From NCBI RefSeq assembly GCF_014529935.1, contig NZ_JACVFC010000001.1, forward strand, positions 62,001-126,000: a stretch of DNA of 64,000 nucleotides. The letters are read 5' to 3'. The DNA is from Chitinophaga qingshengii (GTDB lineage Bacteria > Bacteroidota > Bacteroidia > Chitinophagales > Chitinophagaceae). The notes beneath the pieces are model-generated. The model saw nothing but the letters and a program-made list of their open reading frames with translations, did no database searches and was not told the origin of the DNA. Of the stretch, positions 38,130-46,317 are shown piece after piece. Both the position numbers and the translations under genes were made by a program. Position 1 is the stretch's first letter. Each line of letters starts with the position of its first letter.

Positions 38130-39554
38130 TTATTTTTTCCGGTATCCTGTTACACCTATCGCAGAACCGGCTTTGGGAGAAAAGTAGTTCCCGATGTCCA
38201 CGCCAGCTGCATCCAGTGAAGGAATACGGCTGTTAGCCTTGTCTCCGGTGCCTTCTACGGCACCGCCGCCATTCTCCGTATATACGTAAGAGTTATAGGT
38301 GATAGCACCGCCGCTCATACGGGGTTGGATAAACGCATTGTCCATTACCACCAGTGCGGCCGTCATTCCTTTTTCGCCGTTGATGCGCAAAGACACACCG
38401 CCGGTAAGCGCCACTGTGTTATTACTGATGGTTACCGCTGCCCGGTCTGTACCTCTGAAGCTGATACCATCGTTGCCACCCTGACTGTTGTTGACAAACA
38501 AATTATTACTGATCACATGTTTGGAACCATTTTCACCTGAACCGTAGAACTGCAACAGTTCGCCCCAGCCGTCATGTACGTAGTTGTCGTGCACGTATGA
38601 ATTGGTAACCCTGCCACCAATCAGGATACCGCCGTTGTGGGAACTGTTATGTCTCATTCCCCAGTTGGTTACCGTGTTGCTGTATACTTCCAGCTGATCA
38701 ATGGCTGCCGTTTGGATACCATCTGCGCCGCCATCCTGGACCTGGTTGTTATAGATTTTTACATTGTGCCATTTGATGGGTTGTACATACTGGCTGCCGG
38801 GTGTAAAACCGGATGGGTCGCCATAATAGGAAGTATTGGCGTTCAGGTCCCAATAGGTGGCAGTATGACCAATGTACATCGCTTCATTATTGGTGCCGCT
38901 GATAGCCACGTCGTGGATCAGCAGATTTTCCATTTGTGAATTGGGATAGTAGGTGCTCGCATCCCCTTTCACCGGATCTGTTTTAGCCCATATACCCGTG
39001 CCACCGTTACGGATGGTCAGGTTTCTGATTTCGATATTGTCGGTATGTTTACTTAATACCAGGTTAAAGTAAGCGTCTCTCGCCGGATGAACTGATCCAT
39101 CGATAATAAAATCAGTGCGGGACGATTCGCTGCCTATTTTGATATAATGACAGTTGACCAGGCTCAGTGCTTCCGCCCAGGAACCGCCGTTCCAGTCGGG
39201 ATTGCCGATCTTTACAGCTGTTCCGTCAAAATTACGGATGATAATAGGACTGCCAGCAGTGCCATTCAGGTTGGTGATGTTGATGGACAGGAACCGGCCT
39301 TTCAGGTTAAGGGCATCTCCGCCTTTATACGGACTTTTAGCGCCGTCTATGACCAGGCGTCCGCTGGCATCCGGCACCAGCGTATACTCCTTCCCTTTTA
39401 CCGGCGGATTGGGCGTAGAAGGTTGTTCTGTCGGGTCCTCCCCATGAGGGGTTTCCGGTTTAACAACCGTCTTGTTACAACTCCCGAAATAAATTATCGC
39501 AATGAATGCAAACTTCAGCATAAGCAGTTGGGAAGTAAGGTGGTGCTTCTTCAT
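38130..39554 (-). CDS. Parallel beta-helix lipoprotein
   Basis: The 474-residue protein has a lipoprotein signal (FGSC, modified Cys26), a proline-rich linker (HGEDPTEQPSTPNPP) and a right-handed parallel beta-helix (about residues 80-455) with YNN/VHDN-type turns, as in pectate-lyase-like and alginate-lyase-like proteins. It shares fold and motif style with the middle part of the protein encoded at 5322-8987. It may bind or cleave uronate-containing polysaccharide at the outer membrane. Catalytic residues cannot be assigned from sequence alone. It is convergent with the GMC gene. Confidence 0.82.
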   Translation of the reverse strand: MKKHHLTSQLLMLKFAFIAIIYFGSCNKTVVKPETPHGEDPTEQPSTPNPPVKGKEYTLVPDASGRLVIDGAKSPYKGGDALNLKGRFLSINITNLNGTAGSPIIIRNFDGTAVKIGNPDWNGGSWAEALSLVNCHYIKIGSESSRTDFIIDGSVHPARDAYFNLVLSKHTDNIEIRNLTIRNGGTGIWAKTDPVKGDASTYYPNSQMENLLIHDVAISGTNNEAMYIGHTATYWDLNANTSYYGDPSGFTPGSQYVQPIKWHNVKIYNNQVQDGGADGIQTAAIDQLEVYSNTVTNWGMRHNSSHNGGILIGGRVTNSYVHDNYVHDGWGELLQFYGSGENGSKHVISNNLFVNNSQGGNDGISFRGTDRAAVTISNNTVALTGGVSLRINGEKGMTAALVVMDNAFIQPRMSGGAITYNSYVYTENGGGAVEGTGDKANSRIPSLDAAGVDIGNYFSPKAGSAIGVTGYRKK

Positions 39555-39974
39555 GGTTCTTCAATAAAATGATGGTATAAATTAATTCCGCGTAAAGCGG
39601 TCAGTTTACCGGATACGGATGGTTAGGCAATGGAGAAAGACGCCAGTATGGCTGCATTCAGGCGATACGGAACCTGATAAATTTGTTTTTCAGGCGTGAA
39701 GATCAAATAATTTTTTGATAGAAAAACACTTGCAGACTGCCACCATAACGCAATGAAACGGTTAGACGATTTCCCGGGGATAAATACATCCGTAAACTAC
39801 ATATTAAAAATTACCGACCGCATCCGAAGATCCTCTCCTGTGCTGGAACACAGGCCCACAGAGCATATTAATTTATTTAATATATATTTACATAATAAAT
39901 ATATAATTTTTTTTGAAGATTTTAAAGTTTTTTTGCACCACGGGTAAAAGGAATAAATAGCTGTTTCCAAAAGC
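39555..39974. other. Intergenic region, AT-rich, no supported gene
   Basis: This gap contains the upstream region of the beta-helix lipoprotein gene. An open frame of 64 codons (39753-39947, plus strand) begins MKRLDDFPGINTSVN but ends in very AT-rich DNA and resembles no known family, so it is not called. At 39858-39945 the DNA is over three quarters A and T. The metK terminator follows. Confidence 0.35.
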
Positions 39975-40011
39975 AAGAGGCGATTGATAAATGGTTTATC
40001 AATCGCCTCTT
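39975..40011 (-). terminator. Terminator of metK and its operon
   Basis: A perfect 17-bp stem: AAGAGGCGATTGATAAA (39975-39991) and TTTATCAATCGCCTCTT (39995-40011) with a 3-base loop, 45 bp after the metK stop on the minus strand. The 3' side on that strand continues into GCTTTTGG. Confidence 0.85.
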
Positions 40012-40055
40012 TATAATGTTTATACTGACAACAGTAGTATAAAAGCTGACGGCTA

Positions 40056-41312
40056 TTACAGGCCGAAGGCAGCTTTTACCTTGTCCACATAGTCGAGTTT
40101 CTCCCAGGTGAACAGTTCTACTTCTACAGATTTTTCGTTTTTCTTGCCTTTGTTAAACACTTTGGTAACCACCTTAGGTTCGCGGCCCATGTGACCATAA
40201 GCAGCGGTATCGCTATAAATTGGGTTACGCAGTTTCAGGCGTTGTTCGATAGCATAAGGACGCAGGTCGAAAATTTCTTCCACTTTCTTAGCGATCTCAC
40301 CATCTTTCAGGCCTACTTTGGAGGTACCGTAAGTATTCACGTATACGCCGCAAGGTTTAGCTACACCGATAGCATAAGAAACCTGTACCAGTACTTCGTC
40401 GCAAACACCGGCAGCTACCAGGTTTTTAGCGATGTGACGGGTAGCGTATGCCGCAGAGCGGTCTACCTTGGAAGGATCTTTACCGGAGAAAGCACCACCA
40501 CCGTGAGCGCCTTTACCACCGTAGGTGTCTACGATGATTTTACGGCCGGTCAGACCGGTATCACCGTGAGGGCCACCGATAACGAATTTGCCGGTAGGGT
40601 TGATATGGTGTTGGATATCATAACCTTCAAACAGCTTTTGCAGTTCCGGTTTCAGCTGAGCTTTCACGCGCGGGATCAGGATGTTGATCATATCCGCTTT
40701 GATTTTAGCCAGCATTTCTTCGTCGTTTCCGAAGTCGTCGTGCTGGGTAGAAATCACGATCGTGTCGATACGCACAGGTTTGTTATCGTCAGAGTATTCA
40801 ATGGTTACCTGAGATTTGGCATCCGGACGCAGATAAGTGATGTCTTTGTTTTCACGGCGTAATGCAGCCAGTTCCAACAGCAGTTTATGAGCCAGATCCA
40901 ACGCCAGCGGCATATAGTTTTCCGTTTCACGGGTAGCGTAACCGAACATCATACCCTGGTCGCCGGCACCCTGATCTTCCGGAGAAGAACGGTCCACACC
41001 CTGGTTGATATCAGGAGACTGCTCATGGATAGCGGAAAAAATACCACAGGAGTTAGCCTCAAACATATATTCACTCTTGGTATATCCGATTTTACGGATT
41101 ACTTCGCGGGCGATGTCCTGCACATCGAGGTAAGCTTCAGACTTAACCTCTCCTGCCAGTACTACCTGCCCGGTAGTTACCAATGTTTCACAAGCAACTT
41201 TGGATGACGCATCATATGCCAGAAAATGATCGATCAACGCATCAGAAATCTGATCCGCAACCTTGTCAGGATGTCCCTCTGAAACTGATTCAGATGTAAA
41301 TAAATAAGGCAT
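40056..41312 (-). CDS. metK: S-adenosylmethionine synthetase
   Basis: The 418-residue enzyme makes S-adenosylmethionine from methionine and ATP in the cytoplasm. The start [20 protein letters not shown], the hexapeptide GAGDQG and the P-loop-like [18 protein letters not shown] are conserved. A lysine-rich segment near the end (NKGKKNEKS) and a total length about 30 above the E. coli protein are usual in Bacteroidota. It lies 19 bp after the DUF4270 gene and probably shares its transcript. Confidence 0.97.
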   Translation of the reverse strand: MPYLFTSESVSEGHPDKVADQISDALIDHFLAYDASSKVACETLVTTGQVVLAGEVKSEAYLDVQDIAREVIRKIGYTKSEYMFEANSCGIFSAIHEQSPDINQGVDRSSPEDQGAGDQGMMFGYATRETENYMPLALDLAHKLLLELAALRRENKDITYLRPDAKSQVTIEYSDDNKPVRIDTIVISTQHDDFGNDEEMLAKIKADMINILIPRVKAQLKPELQKLFEGYDIQHHINPTGKFVIGGPHGDTGLTGRKIIVDTYGGKGAHGGGAFSGKDPSKVDRSAAYATRHIAKNLVAAGVCDEVLVQVSYAIGVAKPCGVYVNTYGTSKVGLKDGEIAKKVEEIFDLRPYAIEQRLKLRNPIYSDTAAYGHMGREPKVVTKVFNKGKKNEKSVEVELFTWEKLDYVDKVKAAFGL

Positions 41313-41331
41313 AAAAATTTGGATTAGCGAT

Positions 41332-42696
41332 TTAAGGTTTTGTGTAAATAATTCGCAATTTCATGTTGTACTGAGACAGGTTTCCACCGCCCGCTTTCAA
41401 CCGGTCTACATCCGGATAGGCAGTACGTACTACCTGCAGTTTGAAGCCTGCATTGGTTTCCTGCTTCTTAATCAACGCCTGCAGATAACGCCCGATATTG
41501 AAGGTGTATTGTGCAACCTGCACCCCTCCAAAATTGGTAATGATCTGTTTGTCACCGCCAAAATAGGCAGTGTTTCCGCCGGCGAGCTGGTCTATCAGGC
41601 TTTTGGTGGAGTCGCCCATACCAACATACTGCGTCAGGAGAAGCTTGGCTGGTTCCTTAAAGATATTGTTCATATCGCTGGGACCGACAGTAACCTGGGT
41701 AATCACCAGTTCTGCCTTGTTGATCACAGCATTGGGGAAATTCTCCAGGTGAGGAATCAACAGATTGGTGTATAAACCACCCGGTGAGCTCTGTAAAAAC
41801 AGGATGCTGTCTCCTTTGGGATTACCGGTGTTGATATATCTGCTGGCTTCCGAACCGTTATAATTACGGATAAAGGTATTGGAGTGTGCGGAGTTGTTAC
41901 CGAAAGCAAAGGTAGCCCGCAGGGAATCATCCACGGAGTTCTTGTAGAAAACAGTCAACTTGGTGTTGGCGTTGTTCACATCAAAGAACATCATGTTGCG
42001 GTTGGTACCGGCAATGGTATCAGGAATCAATGCAAACCCTTTCAGGTAGCTCCGGAAGGAAGAGTCATTGGTAAACGCCCCATCAGATTTCTGTTGCAGT
42101 AAATCGTTACCGAAAGCGCTGCTTAACTTAATACGCAGCTGAGCGCCCTCTTTTTTATCGTATACGCTGACAGAGTCCTTCAGCCCCAATGGCGTTACAG
42201 TGGCCGTACCCAGTAATTCGCCGGGATTGTACTGTAACATTTTGTTGTAGGCGTAGTTGGAGTCTATTTTGAATCCAGGTTCTGACATCCTGTAAACACG
42301 GAAGGTCTGAGTGGTAGTGGAATCTCCCTTGTAGCCCAGGTAAGCGAGCGACAGGACTACAGAATCAAGTGTCTGACCGGTGCCTGCGAAAGTGAAGGCA
42401 CTGGAAGGCAACCCCACCTGCATGAATACAAAAGCATGGGTTTTGCCGAAAACAGGGTCTGTAGTGATGGAGCCCAACGCTTTCTCTGTCCGGTCGTAAC
42501 CGTTGAAGAACAAAGAGTCGTACTTTAAGATATTATTCGCAACGATGGTGTTGATGGTGGTGTCCTGCCCATTTACAAAGTCACCCGGCGGGATCAGTCC
42601 CTGTCCGAGTATAGTAGACTGATTGCATCCGGAAGCACCGTACAACAACGCAATAGAAGCGGCTACTAAGCTAAGGTTCCTGAAATTAATCTTCAC
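41332..42696 (-). CDS. DUF4270 family lipoprotein
   Basis: The 454-residue protein has a lipoprotein signal (YGASGC, Cys24) and the family start [22 protein letters not shown]. The family is found almost only in Bacteroidota, and its role is unknown; a beta-rich outer-membrane-anchored protein is expected. The gene lies between the GT5-like half protein (51-bp gap) and metK (19-bp gap), an order often kept in the phylum (from memory). Confidence 0.87.
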   Translation of the reverse strand: MKINFRNLSLVAASIALLYGASGCNQSTILGQGLIPPGDFVNGQDTTINTIVANNILKYDSLFFNGYDRTEKALGSITTDPVFGKTHAFVFMQVGLPSSAFTFAGTGQTLDSVVLSLAYLGYKGDSTTTQTFRVYRMSEPGFKIDSNYAYNKMLQYNPGELLGTATVTPLGLKDSVSVYDKKEGAQLRIKLSSAFGNDLLQQKSDGAFTNDSSFRSYLKGFALIPDTIAGTNRNMMFFDVNNANTKLTVFYKNSVDDSLRATFAFGNNSAHSNTFIRNYNGSEASRYINTGNPKGDSILFLQSSPGGLYTNLLIPHLENFPNAVINKAELVITQVTVGPSDMNNIFKEPAKLLLTQYVGMGDSTKSLIDQLAGGNTAYFGGDKQIITNFGGVQVAQYTFNIGRYLQALIKKQETNAGFKLQVVRTAYPDVDRLKAGGGNLSQYNMKLRIIYTKP

Positions 42697-42747
42697 GCGT
42701 TAAGATTGTTAGTTAAAATGAAGTTGGCGAAAATTCTCCAAATATAG

Positions 42748-43566
42748 TTATTTACCAAGCAATTGATTGTAAAGTGCCAGGTAATCCGCAAGATCATCAT
42801 TGTCTTTCTTGAAAGGTAAGATGATTTTGCCTTTTTCCGCCTTCAGTTCATCCACTACTTTTTTCTCTACCTTATCTCCGGCCAGTACTACTGCATCAGC
42901 GTACTTACCGGCTCCTCTGTTCAGTGCAGTGTTGGTGCCGTCTTTAAAGAGTTCCAGGTCTTTTTCCTTGATCTGGTTACTGATGGTAGCCTTCTTGATA
43001 AAGGAAGCACCCAGCTTTTCTTTAAAGCTATTGGGGGACAAAGAATATACAATTTTGGAATGGGCGAAAACCGGCTCTTTCTTATAAGCGGTTTTCAGAT
43101 ACATGGGTATCAGGGATGTCATCCATCCGCTGCAATGAATAATGTCCGGCGGCCATCCGAATTTTTTAACGGTTTCCAGGGCGCCTTTACAGAAGAAAAC
43201 AGACCTCGCCGCATTATCATCGAAAAACTCATCGTTTTCGTCAGCAAATACGGTTTTCCGCTTGAAATAATCCTCGTTATCCAGGAAATACACCTGCAAA
43301 CGGGCATTTGGCAGGGAGGCCACCTTGATAATAAGCGGGTAATCATCCCCGTCTATCACAATGTTGATTCCGGACAATCTGACCACCTCATGCAAGCGGT
43401 GTCTTCTCTCATTAATAATTCCAAATCTAGGCATGATCACTCTCACTTCCAGGCCAGCCTCATTGGACTTAATTGCCATTTTATTGACCATTGCCGCGTA
43501 ATCACTCAGTTCCAGGTAAGGCGACATTTCTTGGGCAATAAAAAGAATTCTTTTCTTTGTGGACAT
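42748..43566 (-). CDS. Glycogen/starch synthase-like protein, N-terminal domain only
   Basis: The 272-residue protein matches the N-terminal half of GT5 starch synthases: RILFIAQEMSPYLELSDYA, VRVIMPRFGIINERRHRLHEV and DIIHCSGWMTSLIPMYLK. The C-terminal donor-binding half is absent; the protein ends in an acidic and lysine-rich tail (PFKKDNDDLADYLALYNQLLGK). This short form occurs next to panC in many Bacteroidota and is not a local truncation. Synthase activity alone is unlikely. A TAATTTTG -7 box lies at 43615-43608. Confidence 0.82.
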   Translation of the reverse strand: MSTKKRILFIAQEMSPYLELSDYAAMVNKMAIKSNEAGLEVRVIMPRFGIINERRHRLHEVVRLSGINIVIDGDDYPLIIKVASLPNARLQVYFLDNEDYFKRKTVFADENDEFFDDNAARSVFFCKGALETVKKFGWPPDIIHCSGWMTSLIPMYLKTAYKKEPVFAHSKIVYSLSPNSFKEKLGASFIKKATISNQIKEKDLELFKDGTNTALNRGAGKYADAVVLAGDKVEKKVVDELKAEKGKIILPFKKDNDDLADYLALYNQLLGK

Positions 43567-43607
43567 TTAACGCTGATTATTAATGCAGTAATTTTTAATT
43601 TGGCTTG

Positions 43608-43615
43608 CAAAATTA
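43608..43615 (-). promoter_or_regulatory. -7 promoter box of the GT5-like / DUF4270 / metK operon
   Basis: TAATTTTG on the minus strand matches TAnnTTTG and lies 42 bp before the ATG at 43566. A TTGG about 24 bp further upstream is an imperfect -33 candidate. The region is shared with the divergent panC. Confidence 0.45.
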
Positions 43616-43676
43616 CGGATTTTTTACGGAATATTGGCCAATCTGTCAGTTTTAACATCCTTTTAAGCAATGTTTT

Positions 43677-44540
43677 ATGTATCTATTTAAGCGCAGCAAT
43701 GACCTGAAGAAGCACCTGGACCTGGTAAGAAAAAGCAACAAAAGCATTGGTTTTGTGCCTACTATGGGAGCCCTCCATGATGGGCACCTGTCACTTATTC
43801 AGGAGGCGAAAAAAGAAAATGATGTGGTCGTTTGCAGCATTTTTGTCAATCCAACACAATTCAACGATCCCAAAGATTTCGAAAAATATCCTGTTACCAT
43901 TGAAGAGGATATTAAAAAATTGAATGATGCATCTACAGATATACTTTTTCTGCCATCTGTTGAGGAAATGTATCCGGAAGGACTGGCAGATGGTCAACAT
44001 TACGAATTCGGCGACCTGGAAACCATTCTCGAAGGCAAATTCCGTCCCGGCCACTTCCAGGGAGTAGGCCGTATCGTCCACAAATTACTGGATATTGTGC
44101 AGCCTCACAAGCTTTTTATGGGCCAAAAAGACCTGCAACAATGTTTAATAATACGTAAACTGCTACAAATCATTAATTCAAAGGTAGAACTGGTGGTTTG
44201 CCCTACTTTACGCGAACCTTCCGGCCTGGCCATGAGCAGTCGCAATGAACGCCTCTCTCCTGCCGCCCGCAAAAAAGCGGCCGCCATCTACCAGGCCCTC
44301 ACCCGCCTGAAAAACGAATTCGGGACCGGCCTGTTCCTCCTCGAAGCTGCCCATGAAGCCTTCGATGAACTGAAAAAACAAGGCTTCGAACCGGAATATG
44401 TAGACATTCTCGTACTTAACAACGGTCATCTCCAACACCTGTCCGAACCGCCCGGCGACCATACCGTAGTGGCCGCAGTAGCAGCCTGGATCGACGGTGT
44501 CCGCCTCATCGATAATATGATACTGCAAGGTGCTATATAG
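43677..44540 (+). CDS. panC: Pantoate--beta-alanine ligase
   Basis: The 287-residue enzyme joins pantoate and beta-alanine with ATP to form pantothenate. VPTMGALHDGHLSLI holds the first HxGH nucleotide motif; FVNPTQFNDPKDFEKYP, GRFxGV-type RPGHFQGVGRIVHKL, and LREPSGLAMSSRNERL (KMSKS-like) follow in the usual order. Length is normal. A strong hairpin follows the stop. panD lies next, under its own promoter, and panB is about 5 kb downstream. Confidence 0.96.
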   Translation: MYLFKRSNDLKKHLDLVRKSNKSIGFVPTMGALHDGHLSLIQEAKKENDVVVCSIFVNPTQFNDPKDFEKYPVTIEEDIKKLNDASTDILFLPSVEEMYPEGLADGQHYEFGDLETILEGKFRPGHFQGVGRIVHKLLDIVQPHKLFMGQKDLQQCLIIRKLLQIINSKVELVVCPTLREPSGLAMSSRNERLSPAARKKAAAIYQALTRLKNEFGTGLFLLEAAHEAFDELKKQGFEPEYVDILVLNNGHLQHLSEPPGDHTVVAAVAAWIDGVRLIDNMILQGAI

Positions 44541-44552
44541 GGTCACCACATA

Positions 44553-44611
44553 GCCCATAAAGCCGTAAAGCAGCAAGGAGTGCGCTCTCTGCTGCTTTAT
44601 TGCTTTATGGG
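44553..44611 (+). terminator. Stem-loop terminator after panC
   Basis: CCCATAAAGC (44554-44563) pairs with GCTTTATGGG (44602-44611), and TAAAGCAGC (44566-44574) with GCTGCTTTA (44591-44599), giving a two-part stem with a 16-base loop. It is followed by AACCTTTTG, whose TTTG also serves as the -33 box of panD. Confidence 0.7.
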
Positions 44612-44616
44612 AACCT

Positions 44617-44647
44617 TTTGCCGGAATACTTTTTTTCCATAGCTTTG
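44617..44647 (+). promoter_or_regulatory. panD promoter, full Bacteroidota consensus
   Basis: TTTG (44617-44620), a 19-bp spacer and TAGCTTTG (44640-44647) match the -33 / -7 consensus exactly. Transcription should start near 44653, giving a leader of about 35 bases before the panD ATG. Confidence 0.7.
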
Positions 44648-44688
44648 CAGACTGCTTATTTAGCAACAACAACAGTTCAGAAATAATC

Positions 44689-45033
44689 ATGCAAATAGAA
44701 ATATTAAAGTGTAAGATCCACCGTGCAGTTGTTACAGAAGCCAACCTGCAGTATGTTGGAAGCATTACAATAGACGAAGACCTGATGGATGCAGCCGGCC
44801 TGATCGAATATGAAAAAGTGCAGGTAGTAAACGTGAATAACGGCGAAAGACTGGAAACTTATGTAATCAAAGGTAAAAGAGCTTCCGGCGTCATCTGCAT
44901 GAACGGCCCTGCTGCCCGCCTGGTAGCCCCCGGTGATATCGTGATTATTATTTCCTATGCCACGATGGATTTTGAAGAAGCGAAGAAATATACGCCTATT
45001 GCCATTTTCCCCAAAGAAGGAAACAAATTATAA
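44689..45033 (+). CDS. panD: Aspartate 1-decarboxylase
   Basis: The 114-residue proenzyme makes beta-alanine from aspartate for pantothenate synthesis. The self-cleavage site is Gly-Ser in [18 protein letters not shown], where the serine becomes the pyruvoyl group. [20 protein letters not shown] and [10 protein letters not shown] are family-typical. Length is close to the usual 115-125. It follows panC under its own promoter. Confidence 0.96.
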   Translation: MQIEILKCKIHRAVVTEANLQYVGSITIDEDLMDAAGLIEYEKVQVVNVNNGERLETYVIKGKRASGVICMNGPAARLVAPGDIVIIISYATMDFEEAKKYTPIAIFPKEGNKL

Positions 45034-45077
45034 ACCCTTTCCGGTACAACATACCGCTAACACCCTAAATACTTTGG

Positions 45078-46100
45078 ATGATGCCCAAAATGCTTAAGAA
45101 CGTCATTAAGTTTATATGTTTTTTTGGCATCGGTGTGCTGCTGATATGGCTGGTCACCAAAGACCTGACACCGGAACAATGGGATCAAATCAACGCCGCT
45201 TTCCGCAGAGGTAACTACTGGCTGGCTATCCCCGCTGTGATCATGGGTATCGCCAGTCACTGGCTCCGTGCTACCCGCTGGAAACTGCTCATGAAACCAC
45301 TGGGATATCAACCCTCTACCTTAAATACCTTCTTCGCCGTCATGGTAGGCTATCTGGCCAACCTGGCCGTACCCAGACTGGGAGAAGTAACCCGCTGCGG
45401 CATCCTGGCACAATACGAAAAAATACCTGCGGAGAAACTCGTAGGCACCATGATCGCAGAAAGAGCGGTGGACATGCTCTGCCTCCTGCTGCTGATCGGT
45501 GTTACCATCCTCACCCAGATAGATGTCCTCGGCGCTTATGTACACCATGACATCTACCTGCCCCTGGCCCGCAAAATTGCGGCTGCCAACGGGATGCAGC
45601 TGCTGTTGCTGGTAGTGGTACTGGCAGTGGTAATACTGGCCCTCCTTTGGGTATTGCGCCGTTTTGCCCGCTCGAAAGCAGCCATCACCGTCCGCGCGCT
45701 GGCCAAAGGCGTGATGGAAGGCATTCTCTCCATCGGCAAAATGGAGAACAAGTGGTCCTTCATCCTGCAAAGTATCCTGATATGGGGCTGCTACCTCTCC
45801 CAGGTATATATTGGCTTCTATTGCCTCCAGGAAACAAACCATCTCGGTATCAGCGCCGCCCTCGCCGTACTGATGATCGGCAGCATCGGCATGATCGTCA
45901 CCCCCGGCGGTATCGGCGCCTATCAGGCACTGGTACAAAAAGCCCTCGAACTCTATGGCATCACCTACGTGATCGGCTACGCATTCGGCTGGATCATCTG
46001 GGTAGTGCAAACACTGCTCGTGGTATTTGTAGGATTCCTGAGCCTCGTGGCCCTGCCCCTGCTCAACAAAAAACAACCCGCTACACCGGTCAAACCATAA
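45078..46100 (+). CDS. UPF0104 / lysylphosphatidylglycerol synthase-like membrane protein
   Basis: The 340-residue protein has about eight membrane helices and the family features HWLRATRWKLLMKPLGY, LANLAVPRLGEVTRCGILAQYEKI and GGIGAYQALVQKAL. The family contains the flippase part of MprF and archaeal AglD; proteins of this size have no synthase domain, and their substrate is unknown. It may move or bind a lipid. A start three bases downstream (ATG 45081) is possible. It lies 44 bp after panD. Confidence 0.82.
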   Translation: MMPKMLKNVIKFICFFGIGVLLIWLVTKDLTPEQWDQINAAFRRGNYWLAIPAVIMGIASHWLRATRWKLLMKPLGYQPSTLNTFFAVMVGYLANLAVPRLGEVTRCGILAQYEKIPAEKLVGTMIAERAVDMLCLLLLIGVTILTQIDVLGAYVHHDIYLPLARKIAAANGMQLLLLVVVLAVVILALLWVLRRFARSKAAITVRALAKGVMEGILSIGKMENKWSFILQSILIWGCYLSQVYIGFYCLQETNHLGISAALAVLMIGSIGMIVTPGGIGAYQALVQKALELYGITYVIGYAFGWIIWVVQTLLVVFVGFLSLVALPLLNKKQPATPVKP

Positions 46101-46317
46101 AGCATTTGTTTTAGCAAATTTTTAACACCCCGTATACACGTGGGTGTTATTGTCACGTAATTCCGCTCCCACTGTTTTCTTTTGACACCTTTTTCTTAAC
46201 TTTAATTTAATGGCATCACATACAGCGAAAGCTGTATTATCGTGGATTAAACAACGTGAATTTTTTGAATGTAAACTCGTTTGTATGCAGATGCCACATA
46301 CGGAGAACCTGAAAAAT

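Noticed and set aside
39753-39947. Open frame of 64 codons, plus strand
   Set aside because: No family resemblance, no promoter, and half of it lies in very AT-rich DNA where long frames with few stops are not expected to be meaningful.
42748-43566. Truncated pseudogene of glycogen synthase
   Set aside because: The half-length form has a normal end with its own tail, an intact operon position and a good promoter box, and is known in this form in the phylum, so it is treated as an intact gene.
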